A stretch of 64,000 nucleotides of DNA from Atopobium sp. oral taxon 416. Lineage in GTDB: Bacteria; Actinomycetota; Coriobacteriia; Coriobacteriales; Atopobiaceae. Shown here one piece after another: positions 1-7,849 of this stretch. The first letter of the stretch is position 1, and each line of letters opens with the position of its first letter. The position numbers and the translations under genes are program-made. The stretch is taken from NCBI RefSeq assembly GCF_018128285.1, contig NZ_CP072380.1:1054001-1118000 (forward strand), written 5' to 3'. The notes beneath the pieces were generated by a model. That model did no database searches and was not told the DNA's origin. It worked only from the letters and a program-made list of their open reading frames with translations.

Positions 1-68
1 GTAGTGTTCGTATAGAACATGTAACCAATCATTACATATTTGGCCATCATATAGTTGCGATATTGATG

Positions 69-830
69 CTATTTCAACGTGTGTGGGATAACTACCCTGG
101 TCCCATTATGGGTGATTACGTCGACTTTCATCCCGTAGATATCGCGAATGGTTGCCTCGGTGATAACTGAGGAGTCGCCAACGGTCTTGATGCTCCCTTC
201 CTTCATCAGGATAAACCGGTCACAATACTGGAGGGCTAAGTTGATGTCGTGCATCACGGCAAGTACGCCGATCCCGCGATCGTTCACCTCGTGGTGCACC
301 AACTGCATGATCTCTTGCTGATTGTAGGGGTCTAGGTTGTTGGTCGGCTCATCCAAGAGAAGATAGTCGGTCTGCTGGACAAAGGCGCGTGCCAAGGTTG
401 CGACTTGTCGTTCACCGCCGGAGAGCTCATCCATATAGGAGAGGGCATGGTGGGAGAGATTGAGCCGTGCCAGGATGTCTGCGACCGCATCGAAGTCTTC
501 CTGTCGGGGAGCACTTTCAATGTAGGGTTTTCTGCCCATCAGCACTGCGTCGAAGACTGTAGTGTGGGTAGCCTCCTCACGCTGGGCGACCATGCAGATC
601 TTTTTGGCGCGCAGGCCCCGCTCCATATGCGGCAAGTCTTCGCCGTCGAGTGTGATGGTGCCGGAAGCGGGATGCAGGATCCCCATGATCAGAGAGAGTA
701 AGGTCGATTTCCCGCAGCCGTTTTTCCCCAACAGGGCCGTGAAGCAGGCAGGTTTCACAGAGAGTGAGACGTCATGTAACAGGGCATTGCCGTGGGGATA
801 GGCAAAGTTGATGTGATCGAGCTCAAGCAT
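69..830 (-). CDS. ABC importer ATPase, FecE/FhuC type (iron-siderophore, heme or cobalamin)
   Basis: Cytoplasmic ATPase of 253 residues that would power the permease encoded just upstream. Walker A is GKNGCGKS (residues 35-42), the ABC signature is LSGGERQ (136-142) and Walker B is LLLDEP (157-162), followed by the switch histidine in AVMHD. The reading frame is open upstream to 971, but the ATG at 830 is chosen because it starts the domain (MLELDHINF) and overlaps the permease stop by one base (TGATG), the usual layout of such operons. It is the last gene of a three-gene minus-strand operon. The family is clear. The exact substrate cannot be read from the ATPase; iron-siderophore, heme and cobalamin importers all use this type. 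Confidence 0.93.
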   Translation of the reverse strand: MLELDHINFAYPHGNALLHDVSLSVKPACFTALLGKNGCGKSTLLSLIMGILHPASGTITLDGEDLPHMERGLRAKKICMVAQREEATHTTVFDAVLMGRKPYIESAPRQEDFDAVADILARLNLSHHALSYMDELSGGERQVATLARAFVQQTDYLLLDEPTNNLDPYNQQEIMQLVHHEVNDRGIGVLAVMHDINLALQYCDRFILMKEGSIKTVGDSSVITEATIRDIYGMKVDVITHNGTRVVIPHTLK

Positions 831-1933
831 CAGTGACGAACCCCCTTGAAGAGTAGATAGATGAAGATGGGGGCACCGATGAGGGAGGTGATTGCAGAGA
901 CCGGCAGGATAGTCGGGGGGATCAGGAGGTTGCAGAGCATATCCGCAACGATCAAGACGCAGGACCCACACAGCGCGCTGGCAGGGAGCAGATAGCGGTA
1001 ATCCGCACCCAAGATGCGGCGCATAATGTGGGGAGCGATCAACCCGACAAAGTTGATGATGCCGGCGCAGGCGATGACCGAAGAAGCAAGCAACGATGCG
1101 ATAATCGTGTTGGAGAGCCTGACCCCCTTGACGGAGATGCCCAACCCATAGGCGAGGGTGTCGCCAGTCTCAAGGGCGTTGTAGTTCCACCGGTTGCAGA
1201 AGATGAAGATCGCACCGGCTGCTGTAATGATGCTGAGCAGCCGTAGCTGTTGGGTTGAGACGCGGGTCAGATCCCCGAAGGTCCAAAAGATGACGGTAGC
1301 GACCTGGTCGTCGGAGGCGAAGTATTGGATCAAGGTGGTGCCTGCGGTGAAGACCGCCGAGAGGGCGACGCCGAGCAGGACGATGCTCTCGGAGCTCATG
1401 TCACGCAAGCTCGAGAGTCCGAGAATAATAACAGTGGAGAGTATCGCGCCGATAAAGGCGCAGATGCCGGTGAGGTAGGGGTTAGCAGTGGAGGAACCCA
1501 CCGTAGCAACCGCTGAGGTGGCGGTGCTGTCCGCAAAGAGGATGATCGCGACGGAGGCTCCGAATGCGGCGCCTTGGGAGATACCGAGGGTACTTGCAGA
1601 AGCCAGGGGATTTCTCAGCGTCGCCTGATAGGTGCAGCCGGCAAGTGCGAGCGCAATGCCGGAGACAATCGCGCTGAGGACCCTAGGCAGGCGAATGTTT
1701 TGGATGATTGCATCAACAGTGGGATCTGGGGATGCGTTGAACATACCCTGGACGATCTGCGCAAGGGAGAGCGTATAGGCTCCCAGTCCCATCGAGATCA
1801 TTGCGAGCACAAACGTTATGAGTGCCATTATGACAATCACACGGCGTTTGTGTTTAATATAGCCGCCGTAGGCAGTATAGCTTGCCACGGCGGCGGTTAC
1901 TTTAGATGTTTTGTAGGGATGCGTTTGTGTCAT
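830..1933 (-). CDS. ABC importer permease, FecCD/BtuC family
   Basis: Membrane permease of 367 residues, the usual length for the BtuC/FecCD family. It has about nine or ten hydrophobic segments. The family block RLPRVLSAIVSGIALALAG follows the first segments, and a GLIAPHIMRR stretch, the usual ATPase-contact region, lies near the C-terminus. The stop overlaps the start of the downstream ATPase by one base. The gene starts 24 bases after the substrate-binding lipoprotein gene ends. It would move a chelated metal or corrinoid across the membrane as a dimer with the ATPase. The substrate is inferred only from the family. Confidence 0.93.
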   Translation of the reverse strand: MTQTHPYKTSKVTAAVASYTAYGGYIKHKRRVIVIMALITFVLAMISMGLGAYTLSLAQIVQGMFNASPDPTVDAIIQNIRLPRVLSAIVSGIALALAGCTYQATLRNPLASASTLGISQGAAFGASVAIILFADSTATSAVATVGSSTANPYLTGICAFIGAILSTVIILGLSSLRDMSSESIVLLGVALSAVFTAGTTLIQYFASDDQVATVIFWTFGDLTRVSTQQLRLLSIITAAGAIFIFCNRWNYNALETGDTLAYGLGISVKGVRLSNTIIASLLASSVIACAGIINFVGLIAPHIMRRILGADYRYLLPASALCGSCVLIVADMLCNLLIPPTILPVSAITSLIGAPIFIYLLFKGVRH

Positions 1934-1956
1934 AGGACCTTATTTAAGCCTCGCAG

Positions 1957-3099
1957 TTACGACAGCGGCGGGAACGTCGAGAAGGTCTCACCGTTCTGCT
2001 GCATGTCGGTGTAGAAATCATACCCATCAAGCATCGTCGTATAGATCTCGCGGTATTTGTCGTCGAGGTTGACATCTGAGAAGGCATCTGGGTAGATAGT
2101 GGCGCCGATGAAGTAGGTGTCACAGATGCCGGTCCCGACATTGGTACCGTTAAAGTTATATGAAGGCTGCGTGTACAGGTTACCAGATCTGGTCGCGCTG
2201 AGGTTGCTGAAGAAGTCCGGGTTGTTCTCGTAGTCCTGGTCAATCACATCGCTGTTGGCGGCGTCGAGGAAGATGTAGTCTGGATCCCACTGGCCAATCT
2301 GCTCAAGGGAGACGTCGATCGCGCCATCCTGCCCTGTAGAGTCTGCGACGTTGTTCGCCTGCAGAATATCGGTGGGAGTGTAGTGGGCGTAGGTGCCGGT
2401 CCAGCTCTTCTTGCCGCGGTAGTTGATTGCGCCGACATACACGGAGGGTTTCGAATCCTGCGGAACAGAGGCGATGCGGTTGTCCAGATCCTGCTTCCAC
2501 TCCTTCATCTTGGAGATGACGGACTGAGCATGGTCTTGGGTGTCCAAGGCCTCGCCAACACAGGAGATTGAGTCATAGATCCCATTGCTGAAGAGTTGGT
2601 TTTGGTAGGAGACGCCGATGACCGGAATGCCGGTCGTCTGCTGGAGTTGATCGCACTCGTCGGCGCTTCTGCTCGAGATGATCGTATCCGGCTTGAGCTG
2701 CATCAGCTGCTCGGCGTTTACATTTGTCTGATTCAGGTGGTTGCCGTTGCTCGTGGAGGGAAGATCGGCGAAGAGGTCCTTGTACGCCATTGCGTATGGG
2801 CGGTTCATGCCCGGGTTGGTCTCCATATCGGTGACGGCAATGAGCTTGTACTTGCCACCGGCGTAGACGACCAGCCGAGCGCCAGATCCTACAGTCGCGG
2901 CCGTGTTGACCTGCGTGGGGACCTCTACCTGTCTGCCATAGGCATCGGTGATGGTCTTCGTGTCGCTTTGCTGTTCTTGCTGGGTGTCGTCAGAATCGGA
3001 CGAATTTGAAGTATCGCTCTGTGCGCAGCCCCCGCAGAGGGTGAGCGCCAGGAGCGCCACGATCATAAAGAGCACAGGGGTGTGTTTTCTGAGCGTCAT
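1957..3099 (-). CDS. ABC importer substrate-binding lipoprotein (FepB/BtuF type)
   Basis: Secreted, lipid-anchored binding protein of 380 residues. The signal peptide has a hydrophobic core at residues 9-21 and a lipobox LCGGC with the modified cysteine at 25. A low-complexity Ser/Asp/Gln linker follows, then a periplasmic-binding-protein fold starting near DAYGRQVEVPT, typical of the iron(III)/cobalamin class. The ribosome-binding site AAAGGAAG lies just before the ATG. It is the first gene of the operon binding protein, permease, ATPase. No riboswitch or Fur-like box was recognised upstream. A second, different system of the same class lies at 28439-31554. Confidence 0.92.
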   Translation of the reverse strand: MTLRKHTPVLFMIVALLALTLCGGCAQSDTSNSSDSDDTQQEQQSDTKTITDAYGRQVEVPTQVNTAATVGSGARLVVYAGGKYKLIAVTDMETNPGMNRPYAMAYKDLFADLPSTSNGNHLNQTNVNAEQLMQLKPDTIISSRSADECDQLQQTTGIPVIGVSYQNQLFSNGIYDSISCVGEALDTQDHAQSVISKMKEWKQDLDNRIASVPQDSKPSVYVGAINYRGKKSWTGTYAHYTPTDILQANNVADSTGQDGAIDVSLEQIGQWDPDYIFLDAANSDVIDQDYENNPDFFSNLSATRSGNLYTQPSYNFNGTNVGTGICDTYFIGATIYPDAFSDVNLDDKYREIYTTMLDGYDFYTDMQQNGETFSTFPPLS

Positions 3100-3594
3100 G
3101 AGACTTCCTTTGTGTTGTGGAGTGGATAAGAAAATTTTGGTCCCATCCTAAAAGCTGTGGGCCGAGGCCTGCAGCATAGTGCCTGCAAAGACAGAAAAGC
3201 GGCCATCCTCTAGAATCTTGCATCGCAACAAGAAGATCCCGAACAAGGATGGAGCACGCTGACAAGTGTAGCATCGCCATCAGCCCAGCTGCCCGCCATT
3301 TCCCATGTCAAAGAAGCTCCTGCCTTCTTCCGGATCCCCTCCCATCTCGTGGGCTTCGTGCAGGCAGAAGAGCCTAAGGAGAGCGCACGCACAGAGGAGT
3401 TCGGGACGTCATCCAGAGGATGCCGGACACCACCTTGCATACTCTCCGTGCCGAGCAGGCTCGAAGTAAAGGACGCACCGTCGTGTCCCTGCCGCGGAAG
3501 GCCGATGGAGAAAAAAACAGGAAGGCTCCCATCGCACTTTGGCATCTCCCTCTCGGGATGGAGAGGCAAGGATAGAGGTGTCCCGGTCAAGATA
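3100..3594. other. Non-coding gap before the ISL3 relic
   Basis: About 500 bases between the start of the binding-protein gene and the first recognisable codons of the transposase relic. The open frames here have no family resemblance that I can see and no good ribosome-binding sites. It must contain the promoter of the minus-strand importer operon, but no convincing -35/-10 pair stands out. Confidence 0.5.
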
Positions 3595-4271
3595 GGCATG
3601 CAGGGAGTGCGGGGCCTCCTGCATCGAGGATGTGCCCTTCAGGGCTTCAGGCCAGCGCATCACGCTGTTGCTGCTTGCCTTCGTGTGTGACCTGCTTGCA
3701 TTGGGGCAGACCCTCAAGGCGGTGTCGCCCACGGCAGGCTTCGACAGAAACGTCGTGAAAAAGATCGAGCGCGCGAGGCTCTCTGGGCTCTACACGGAAG
3801 GGGAAGGCAGCAAGCGAAAGCTGCGCAAGTCTGAGCGGCAGGGAAGGTATCTGGGTGCAGATACGTTCAAGCTTCACGGCGGGCACCGCTGCGCCACCGT
3901 GATCGTCGACCTCAAGACGGGATATGTGCTGTGGCTTGTCCATTCGAAGGGAAAGAAGGTCGTCCATGCCTTCTGCGACCACGTGGGCGAGGAGTGGATG
4001 TTTGCATGTAGAGGCCATAGCCTGCGACAATCGCGGATGAGATGCTCTTTGAGGCCTACTTGTGCACGCAGGAGCAGGACATGCGCGCAGCGATGGAGGG
4101 GATCGTCGCCTATGCCCGCCACCATATCAGCAGCGGCAGGGTCGAAGGGACCAACTGCATGATCAAGACGCTCAGGAGGGCAGGCTAGGGATACCCTAAC
4201 GATGGATGCTTCTTCTTCAAGATATTCGATTGCCACCAGGCGCTACTCGAAGGCTTCCGGGGCTGGTGCGT
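3595..4271 (+). pseudogene. ISL3-family transposase relic
   Basis: The frame from about 3595 shows a zinc-finger end (CRECGAS), then FRASGQRIT and a long stretch with the ISL3 pattern RYLGADTFKLHGGHR and VIVDLKTGYVLW. After about 4010 the frame shifts. The usual ISL3 C-terminus reappears as GRVEGTNCMIKTLRRAG, an in-frame TAG at about 4186, then GYPNDGCFFFKIFD. The N-terminal zinc-binding part is mostly missing. It is clearly decayed and has no visible inverted ends. A second ISL3 relic of a different subgroup lies at 40176-40661. Confidence 0.85.
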
Positions 4272-4383
4272 GATGGGTCTGCACACAGGTTTTAGGACTG
4301 AGCCAAAATTATTAGTGCACGGTACAGCAGCGGGTTTTTATATCTATCTAAGATTGGGCTTTTTCTGACACCGTGACAAAAAG

Positions 4384-4410
4384 GGCTCCACCTCGTTGAG
4401 AGCTGGAGCC
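4384..4410 (-). terminator. Rho-independent terminator of pyruvate kinase gene
   Basis: On the minus strand a stem GGCTCCA / TGGAGCC with an inner loop is followed at once by a run of T. It lies 34 bases after the pyruvate kinase stop codon. Confidence 0.85.
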
Positions 4411-4443
4411 TTGTATGCCTTACGAGCTGTGATGCTCAGGAAT

Positions 4444-5883
4444 CTATTGGACCTGTGCCACCATCAACATGTTAGTAGACGTGATATAGTCGCCCTGTGA
4501 CGGTGAGGTCTGAGGATCGCCTGCGGTCAGCACGACAATGTCGCCCGAGTCGATGAACTTGTGCTCCTTAGTGACATCGAGGGATTCATAGAGCGTCGCG
4601 GAGAGCGAACCCTGCTCGACGGACTTAATTGCCTCAACACCCCAATAGAAGCAGCACTTGCGGATTGTGTGGTCAGAGGGGGACAGCGCGATGATCGGAA
4701 GATGCGGACGGAAGTTTGAGATCAGGCGTGCGGTTCTGCCAGAGTGTGTCGGAGCGATGATGCACTTGGCGTTGACGCGCTGCGCGGTCGTGACAGCGGC
4801 GAATCCGATGGAGCTGTTCACGTTGCGTAGGCCTTCACGCTCGTGGTAGGTCTCACGCTGCTGCAGGTACTTCTCGGTCTCCATGCAGATTGATGCCATT
4901 GTCTTCACAGCCTCAACTGGATAGTGGCCTGCTGCGGTCTCACCGGAGAGCATGACGCAGTCGGTGCCGTCATAGACGGCGTTTGCGACATCGTTGGCTT
5001 CAGCGCGGGTCGGGCGTGGGTTTCTGATCATGGAGTCAAGCATCTGGGTTGCGGTGATGACCGGCTTATAGACTAGGTTGCACTTTCTGATAATGGTCTT
5101 CTGGATGTGTGGGACTTTTTCGGTCGGAACCTCAACGCCCAGGTCACCACGGGCGACCATGCAGCCGTTGGAAGCTGCGAGGATCTCGTCGAAGTTTTTG
5201 ACACCCAGGGCGCTCTCGATCTTCGGGAAGATGTCGATGTGGCGCTGGCCGTTCTCATAGCAGATCTGGCGGATCTCCTTGACGGCGTTCGCATCGCGGA
5301 TGAAGGAGGCAGCGATTGCGTCGATACCGAGCTTGCAGCCGAAGGTGATATCAGAGCGGTCCTGCTCGGTGACGGAGGGGAGGTTGAGGAAGAGGTTCGG
5401 GACGTTGACGCCCTTGCGCTCGCCCAACTCGCCGCCAGACTCGACGACGCAGTGGACCTCTTCTCCCTCGACGGACTCGACCTTGAGGCCGATGAGTCCG
5501 TCGTCGATCAGAAGCTTAGTGCCTGGCTTGACCTCGTGGGCCAGATTCTTGTAGTCCAGCGAGATGAGGTCGTGGGTGCCCACGATCGTGTTGTCGGTCG
5601 TGACCGTGGTGTGCTCACCGACGTTGAATTGGATGGGCTTGTGATCCTTCAGCAGGCCGGTACGGATCTCAGGGCCTTTGGTGTCGAGCATAATGGCAAC
5701 AGGGATGCCAAGCTTCTTTGACATTGCGCGAACGCGCTCAATATTCTTACGGTGATACTCATGTGTGCCATGGCTGAAGTTAAACCGTGCGACATTCATA
5801 CCGTTGAGGATGAGCTGCTCCAGTACTTTGTCGTCGTCCGTTGCAGGTCCCATGGTGCAAACGATCTTCGTCCGCTTCTGCAT
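4444..5883 (-). CDS. pyk: Pyruvate kinase
   Basis: Glycolytic enzyme converting phosphoenolpyruvate and ADP to pyruvate and ATP in the cytoplasm. The 479 residues match the usual bacterial length. The N-terminus RTKIVCTMGPATDD, the substrate-loop region MLDTKGPEIRTG, the B-domain in the middle, the metal/substrate signature around IFPKIES, and the ATQMLDSM block with RAEANDVANAVYDG are all present. The C-terminal allosteric domain ends at LMVAQVQ. A ribosome-binding site AAGGAGAG lies seven bases before the ATG. It is transcribed alone with its own terminator. The D-lactate dehydrogenase gene lies next upstream on the same strand, consistent with a lactate-forming glycolytic ending. Confidence 0.97.
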   Translation of the reverse strand: MQKRTKIVCTMGPATDDDKVLEQLILNGMNVARFNFSHGTHEYHRKNIERVRAMSKKLGIPVAIMLDTKGPEIRTGLLKDHKPIQFNVGEHTTVTTDNTIVGTHDLISLDYKNLAHEVKPGTKLLIDDGLIGLKVESVEGEEVHCVVESGGELGERKGVNVPNLFLNLPSVTEQDRSDITFGCKLGIDAIAASFIRDANAVKEIRQICYENGQRHIDIFPKIESALGVKNFDEILAASNGCMVARGDLGVEVPTEKVPHIQKTIIRKCNLVYKPVITATQMLDSMIRNPRPTRAEANDVANAVYDGTDCVMLSGETAAGHYPVEAVKTMASICMETEKYLQQRETYHEREGLRNVNSSIGFAAVTTAQRVNAKCIIAPTHSGRTARLISNFRPHLPIIALSPSDHTIRKCCFYWGVEAIKSVEQGSLSATLYESLDVTKEHKFIDSGDIVVLTAGDPQTSPSQGDYITSTNMLMVAQVQ

Positions 5884-6176
5884 GTCTTACTCTCCTTGTC
5901 TTGGCATGGGCCAGGCTATAAAAACACGGGATATCCCTTTGATATCCCTTTGTTTGCATTGTTGGCAGTTCCGCGTCCATAACCGATGAGCATTATACTA
6001 ATTTGATTCGTGAAGGTAAGAAAAAAGAGGTTCAGAAGAAACGAAAGGCAACAAAAAGTCTGGGGTCATATGTGTGTCGCTTATGACCACGCTACCACAC
6101 AATGGGTCTTTTACGTGGATATATGTATGCAGATTATGCAAACGAGCGCAATTGTGTCGTAAACGTTAAATAAAAA
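5884..6176. promoter_or_regulatory. Upstream region of pyruvate kinase gene
   Basis: About 290 bases without a gene. Reading the minus strand there is a tandem GATATCCC motif (GATATCCCTTT twice on the plus strand at about 5930-5953), then a possible -10 TATAGC some 40 bases before the start codon. No operator could be named. Confidence 0.4.
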
Positions 6177-6204
6177 CCGCCCACAGCGGTGACGCTGTGG
6201 GCGG
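6177..6204 (-). terminator. Rho-independent terminator of D-lactate dehydrogenase gene
   Basis: On the minus strand, CCGCCCACAGCG and its perfect complement enclose a short loop and run straight into a T-rich tract (the A run at 6168-6176 on the plus strand). It sits about 30 bases beyond the stop codon. Confidence 0.92.
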
Positions 6205-6232
6205 AGATGTACAAGCCTTCGAATCTGTAAGA

Positions 6233-7252
6233 CTAATCGACGCCAGGAGCGGTAACGACGCTCTTCGGGATGTAGTCCTCGTGCTTCGTGTAGTGCTCAG
6301 CGTTCTCAATCGTGCACTTTGCAATCTGCTCGAGTGCTTCCTTGGTGAAGAAGGCCTGATGTGAGGTCATAACAACGTTCGGGAAGGAGCAGAGACGTGC
6401 GGTTACAGAGTGACGCAGAATGTCGGACTCACGGTCCTTGTAGACGTTTGCGTTCTCTTCCTCGTAGACATCGAGGCCCACAGCGCCGAGTTTTCCAGAA
6501 CGGATGCCACGAATCAGAGCGTTCGTATCAACAAGTGCACCACGAGCGGTGTTAACGAAGACGACACCGTCCTTCATCTCTGCGATGGAGTTGTCGTTGA
6601 TCAGGTGGTAGGAATCCTTGTTGAGGAAGGCATGCAGGGAGATGAAGTCAGCGCGTTGATAGAGCTCGTCGTAGTCGACGTACTCATCGACGATGCCCTC
6701 GTCAACGAGCTTCTGGTTCGGGTAGAGGTCAGCGCCCAGGACGTGCATGCTGAAGCCCTTGCAGATATGGGCCAGTGCGGCACCGATACGGCCGGTGCCG
6801 ATGATGCCGGCAGTCTTGTGATAGAAGTTCTCGCCGACGAGGCCCTCAAGGGAGAAGTTGTTTTCGCGAACACGGATGTAACCCTTGTGGATGTGACGGT
6901 TAGCGCACAGAGCCAAGCCCATTGCGTGCTCTGCGATCGCCTGCGGTGAATAGGCTGGAACGCGGACGACAGTCATGCCGAGCTTCTTTGCCATAGGTAC
7001 GTTGACCGCATCGAAGCCGGCACAGCGCATAAGGACGAGCTTTACGTTCAGGCCAGCGAGCGCCTCGAGCGTTAGAGCGGACACATCAGCGTTTACGAAG
7101 GCGCAGACACCGTCATACCCTTTAGCCAAACCGGCGGTCATAGGATCGAGGTTTGCTCTGATGAAGTCGCATTGGACATCAGGATAGTCCGGTAACACTT
7201 TCGTAAAGGAATCTCTGTCATAGCTCTTGGTTTCGTAAAACAGGAATTTCAT
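6233..7252 (-). CDS. D-lactate dehydrogenase (2-hydroxyacid dehydrogenase family)
   Basis: Cytoplasmic NAD-dependent enzyme that reduces pyruvate to D-lactate and regenerates NAD+. The 339-residue product carries the nucleotide-binding GTGRIG (152-157). The family catalytic triad is placed as Arg237 (NTARG), Glu266 (YEEE) and His298 (TSHQAFFT), with the spacing seen in Lactobacillus-type enzymes. The frame is open to 7270, but ATG 7252 is preferred because GGAGGA lies five bases before it. Its single-gene transcript ends at the terminator just downstream. A related 2-hydroxyisocaproate dehydrogenase activity is the main alternative. Confidence 0.93.
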   Translation of the reverse strand: MKFLFYETKSYDRDSFTKVLPDYPDVQCDFIRANLDPMTAGLAKGYDGVCAFVNADVSALTLEALAGLNVKLVLMRCAGFDAVNVPMAKKLGMTVVRVPAYSPQAIAEHAMGLALCANRHIHKGYIRVRENNFSLEGLVGENFYHKTAGIIGTGRIGAALAHICKGFSMHVLGADLYPNQKLVDEGIVDEYVDYDELYQRADFISLHAFLNKDSYHLINDNSIAEMKDGVVFVNTARGALVDTNALIRGIRSGKLGAVGLDVYEEENANVYKDRESDILRHSVTARLCSFPNVVMTSHQAFFTKEALEQIAKCTIENAEHYTKHEDYIPKSVVTAPGVD

Positions 7253-7738
7253 AGTGTTCCTCCAACACATTGGTCGTCACCGAAATCCGGTGATACTCCT
7301 ACCTGTAACCTAACCGAAACGGCTTATCCAAATAGTAGCTTGAAAACTTGGCATTTGTCACCGTCATCTTAAAATTATTAGTCCCTCTGAACGATTTTTC
7401 TTGCCTGTTGTGCAATTCCTCTGTGATCTGCAAGAAAAACCGTCTTAACGGTTGGAATTCAAACAAATTGGTATGGTTGCAAACAATTTGGCTTATCTAA
7501 TTGTGGGTTTCATCTTGCTTGGATATCGCTAAGTTCCTCTCATACACATATGGCTGTCTCAAAATGCTTGTCGGTCTGAGCGTGGGGACGGCATCGCTCA
7601 CTGTAATGGCAGGGGTTGAAATAGCGTGGGTGGGGTGGCGAGTGTTTCACATTTGAACGCCTTGAGCAGAGACTGGCGTAATCGGAGCTCACAGTATCGA
7701 AATATTCTTTATTTTTGTTACTATAAGAATCGAGTTAG
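7253..7738. promoter_or_regulatory. Divergent intergenic region between D-lactate dehydrogenase and P-type ATPase genes
   Basis: About 490 AT-rich bases that must hold promoters in both directions. There are two near-copies of AAACAA(A/T)TTGG at about 7460-7500 and a small inverted repeat AACCGTcttaACGGTT at about 7440. No Rex-type operator was recognised. The plus-strand -10 for the ATPase may be the TATAAG near 7722. Confidence 0.4.
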
Positions 7739-7841
7739 GTAGATTGCGCCATGTATGGCAACCTTGATGGGCCCTTGCCCCAACTCCTGGGGAATTATGA
7801 TCGGGCATCAATCTACTGGCGCACGAGACAACCCCAGGAGG
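7739..7841 (+). promoter_or_regulatory. Structured leader that can sequester the ATPase ribosome-binding site
   Basis: The Shine-Dalgarno AGGAGG (7836-7841) lies inside CCCCAGGAG (7832-7840). This is a perfect 9-base complement of CTCCTGGGG (7784-7792). The same GGGG can instead pair with CCCC at 7778-7781, giving two mutually exclusive hairpins. Upstream, GTAGATTG (7739-7746) pairs with CAATCTAC (7809-7816), and TGCGCCA (7745-7751) is complementary to TGGCGCA (7817-7823), which would cross the first helix. The layout is that of a translational switch. I could not match it to the manganese yybP-ykoY, M-box or other metal riboswitch consensus from memory. Confidence 0.5.
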
Positions 7842-7849
7842 AACACAAA

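Noticed and set aside
3100-3330. Cobalamin riboswitch upstream of the first ABC importer
   Set aside because: None of the B12-box or core elements could be read on the minus strand, so the substrate is left open.
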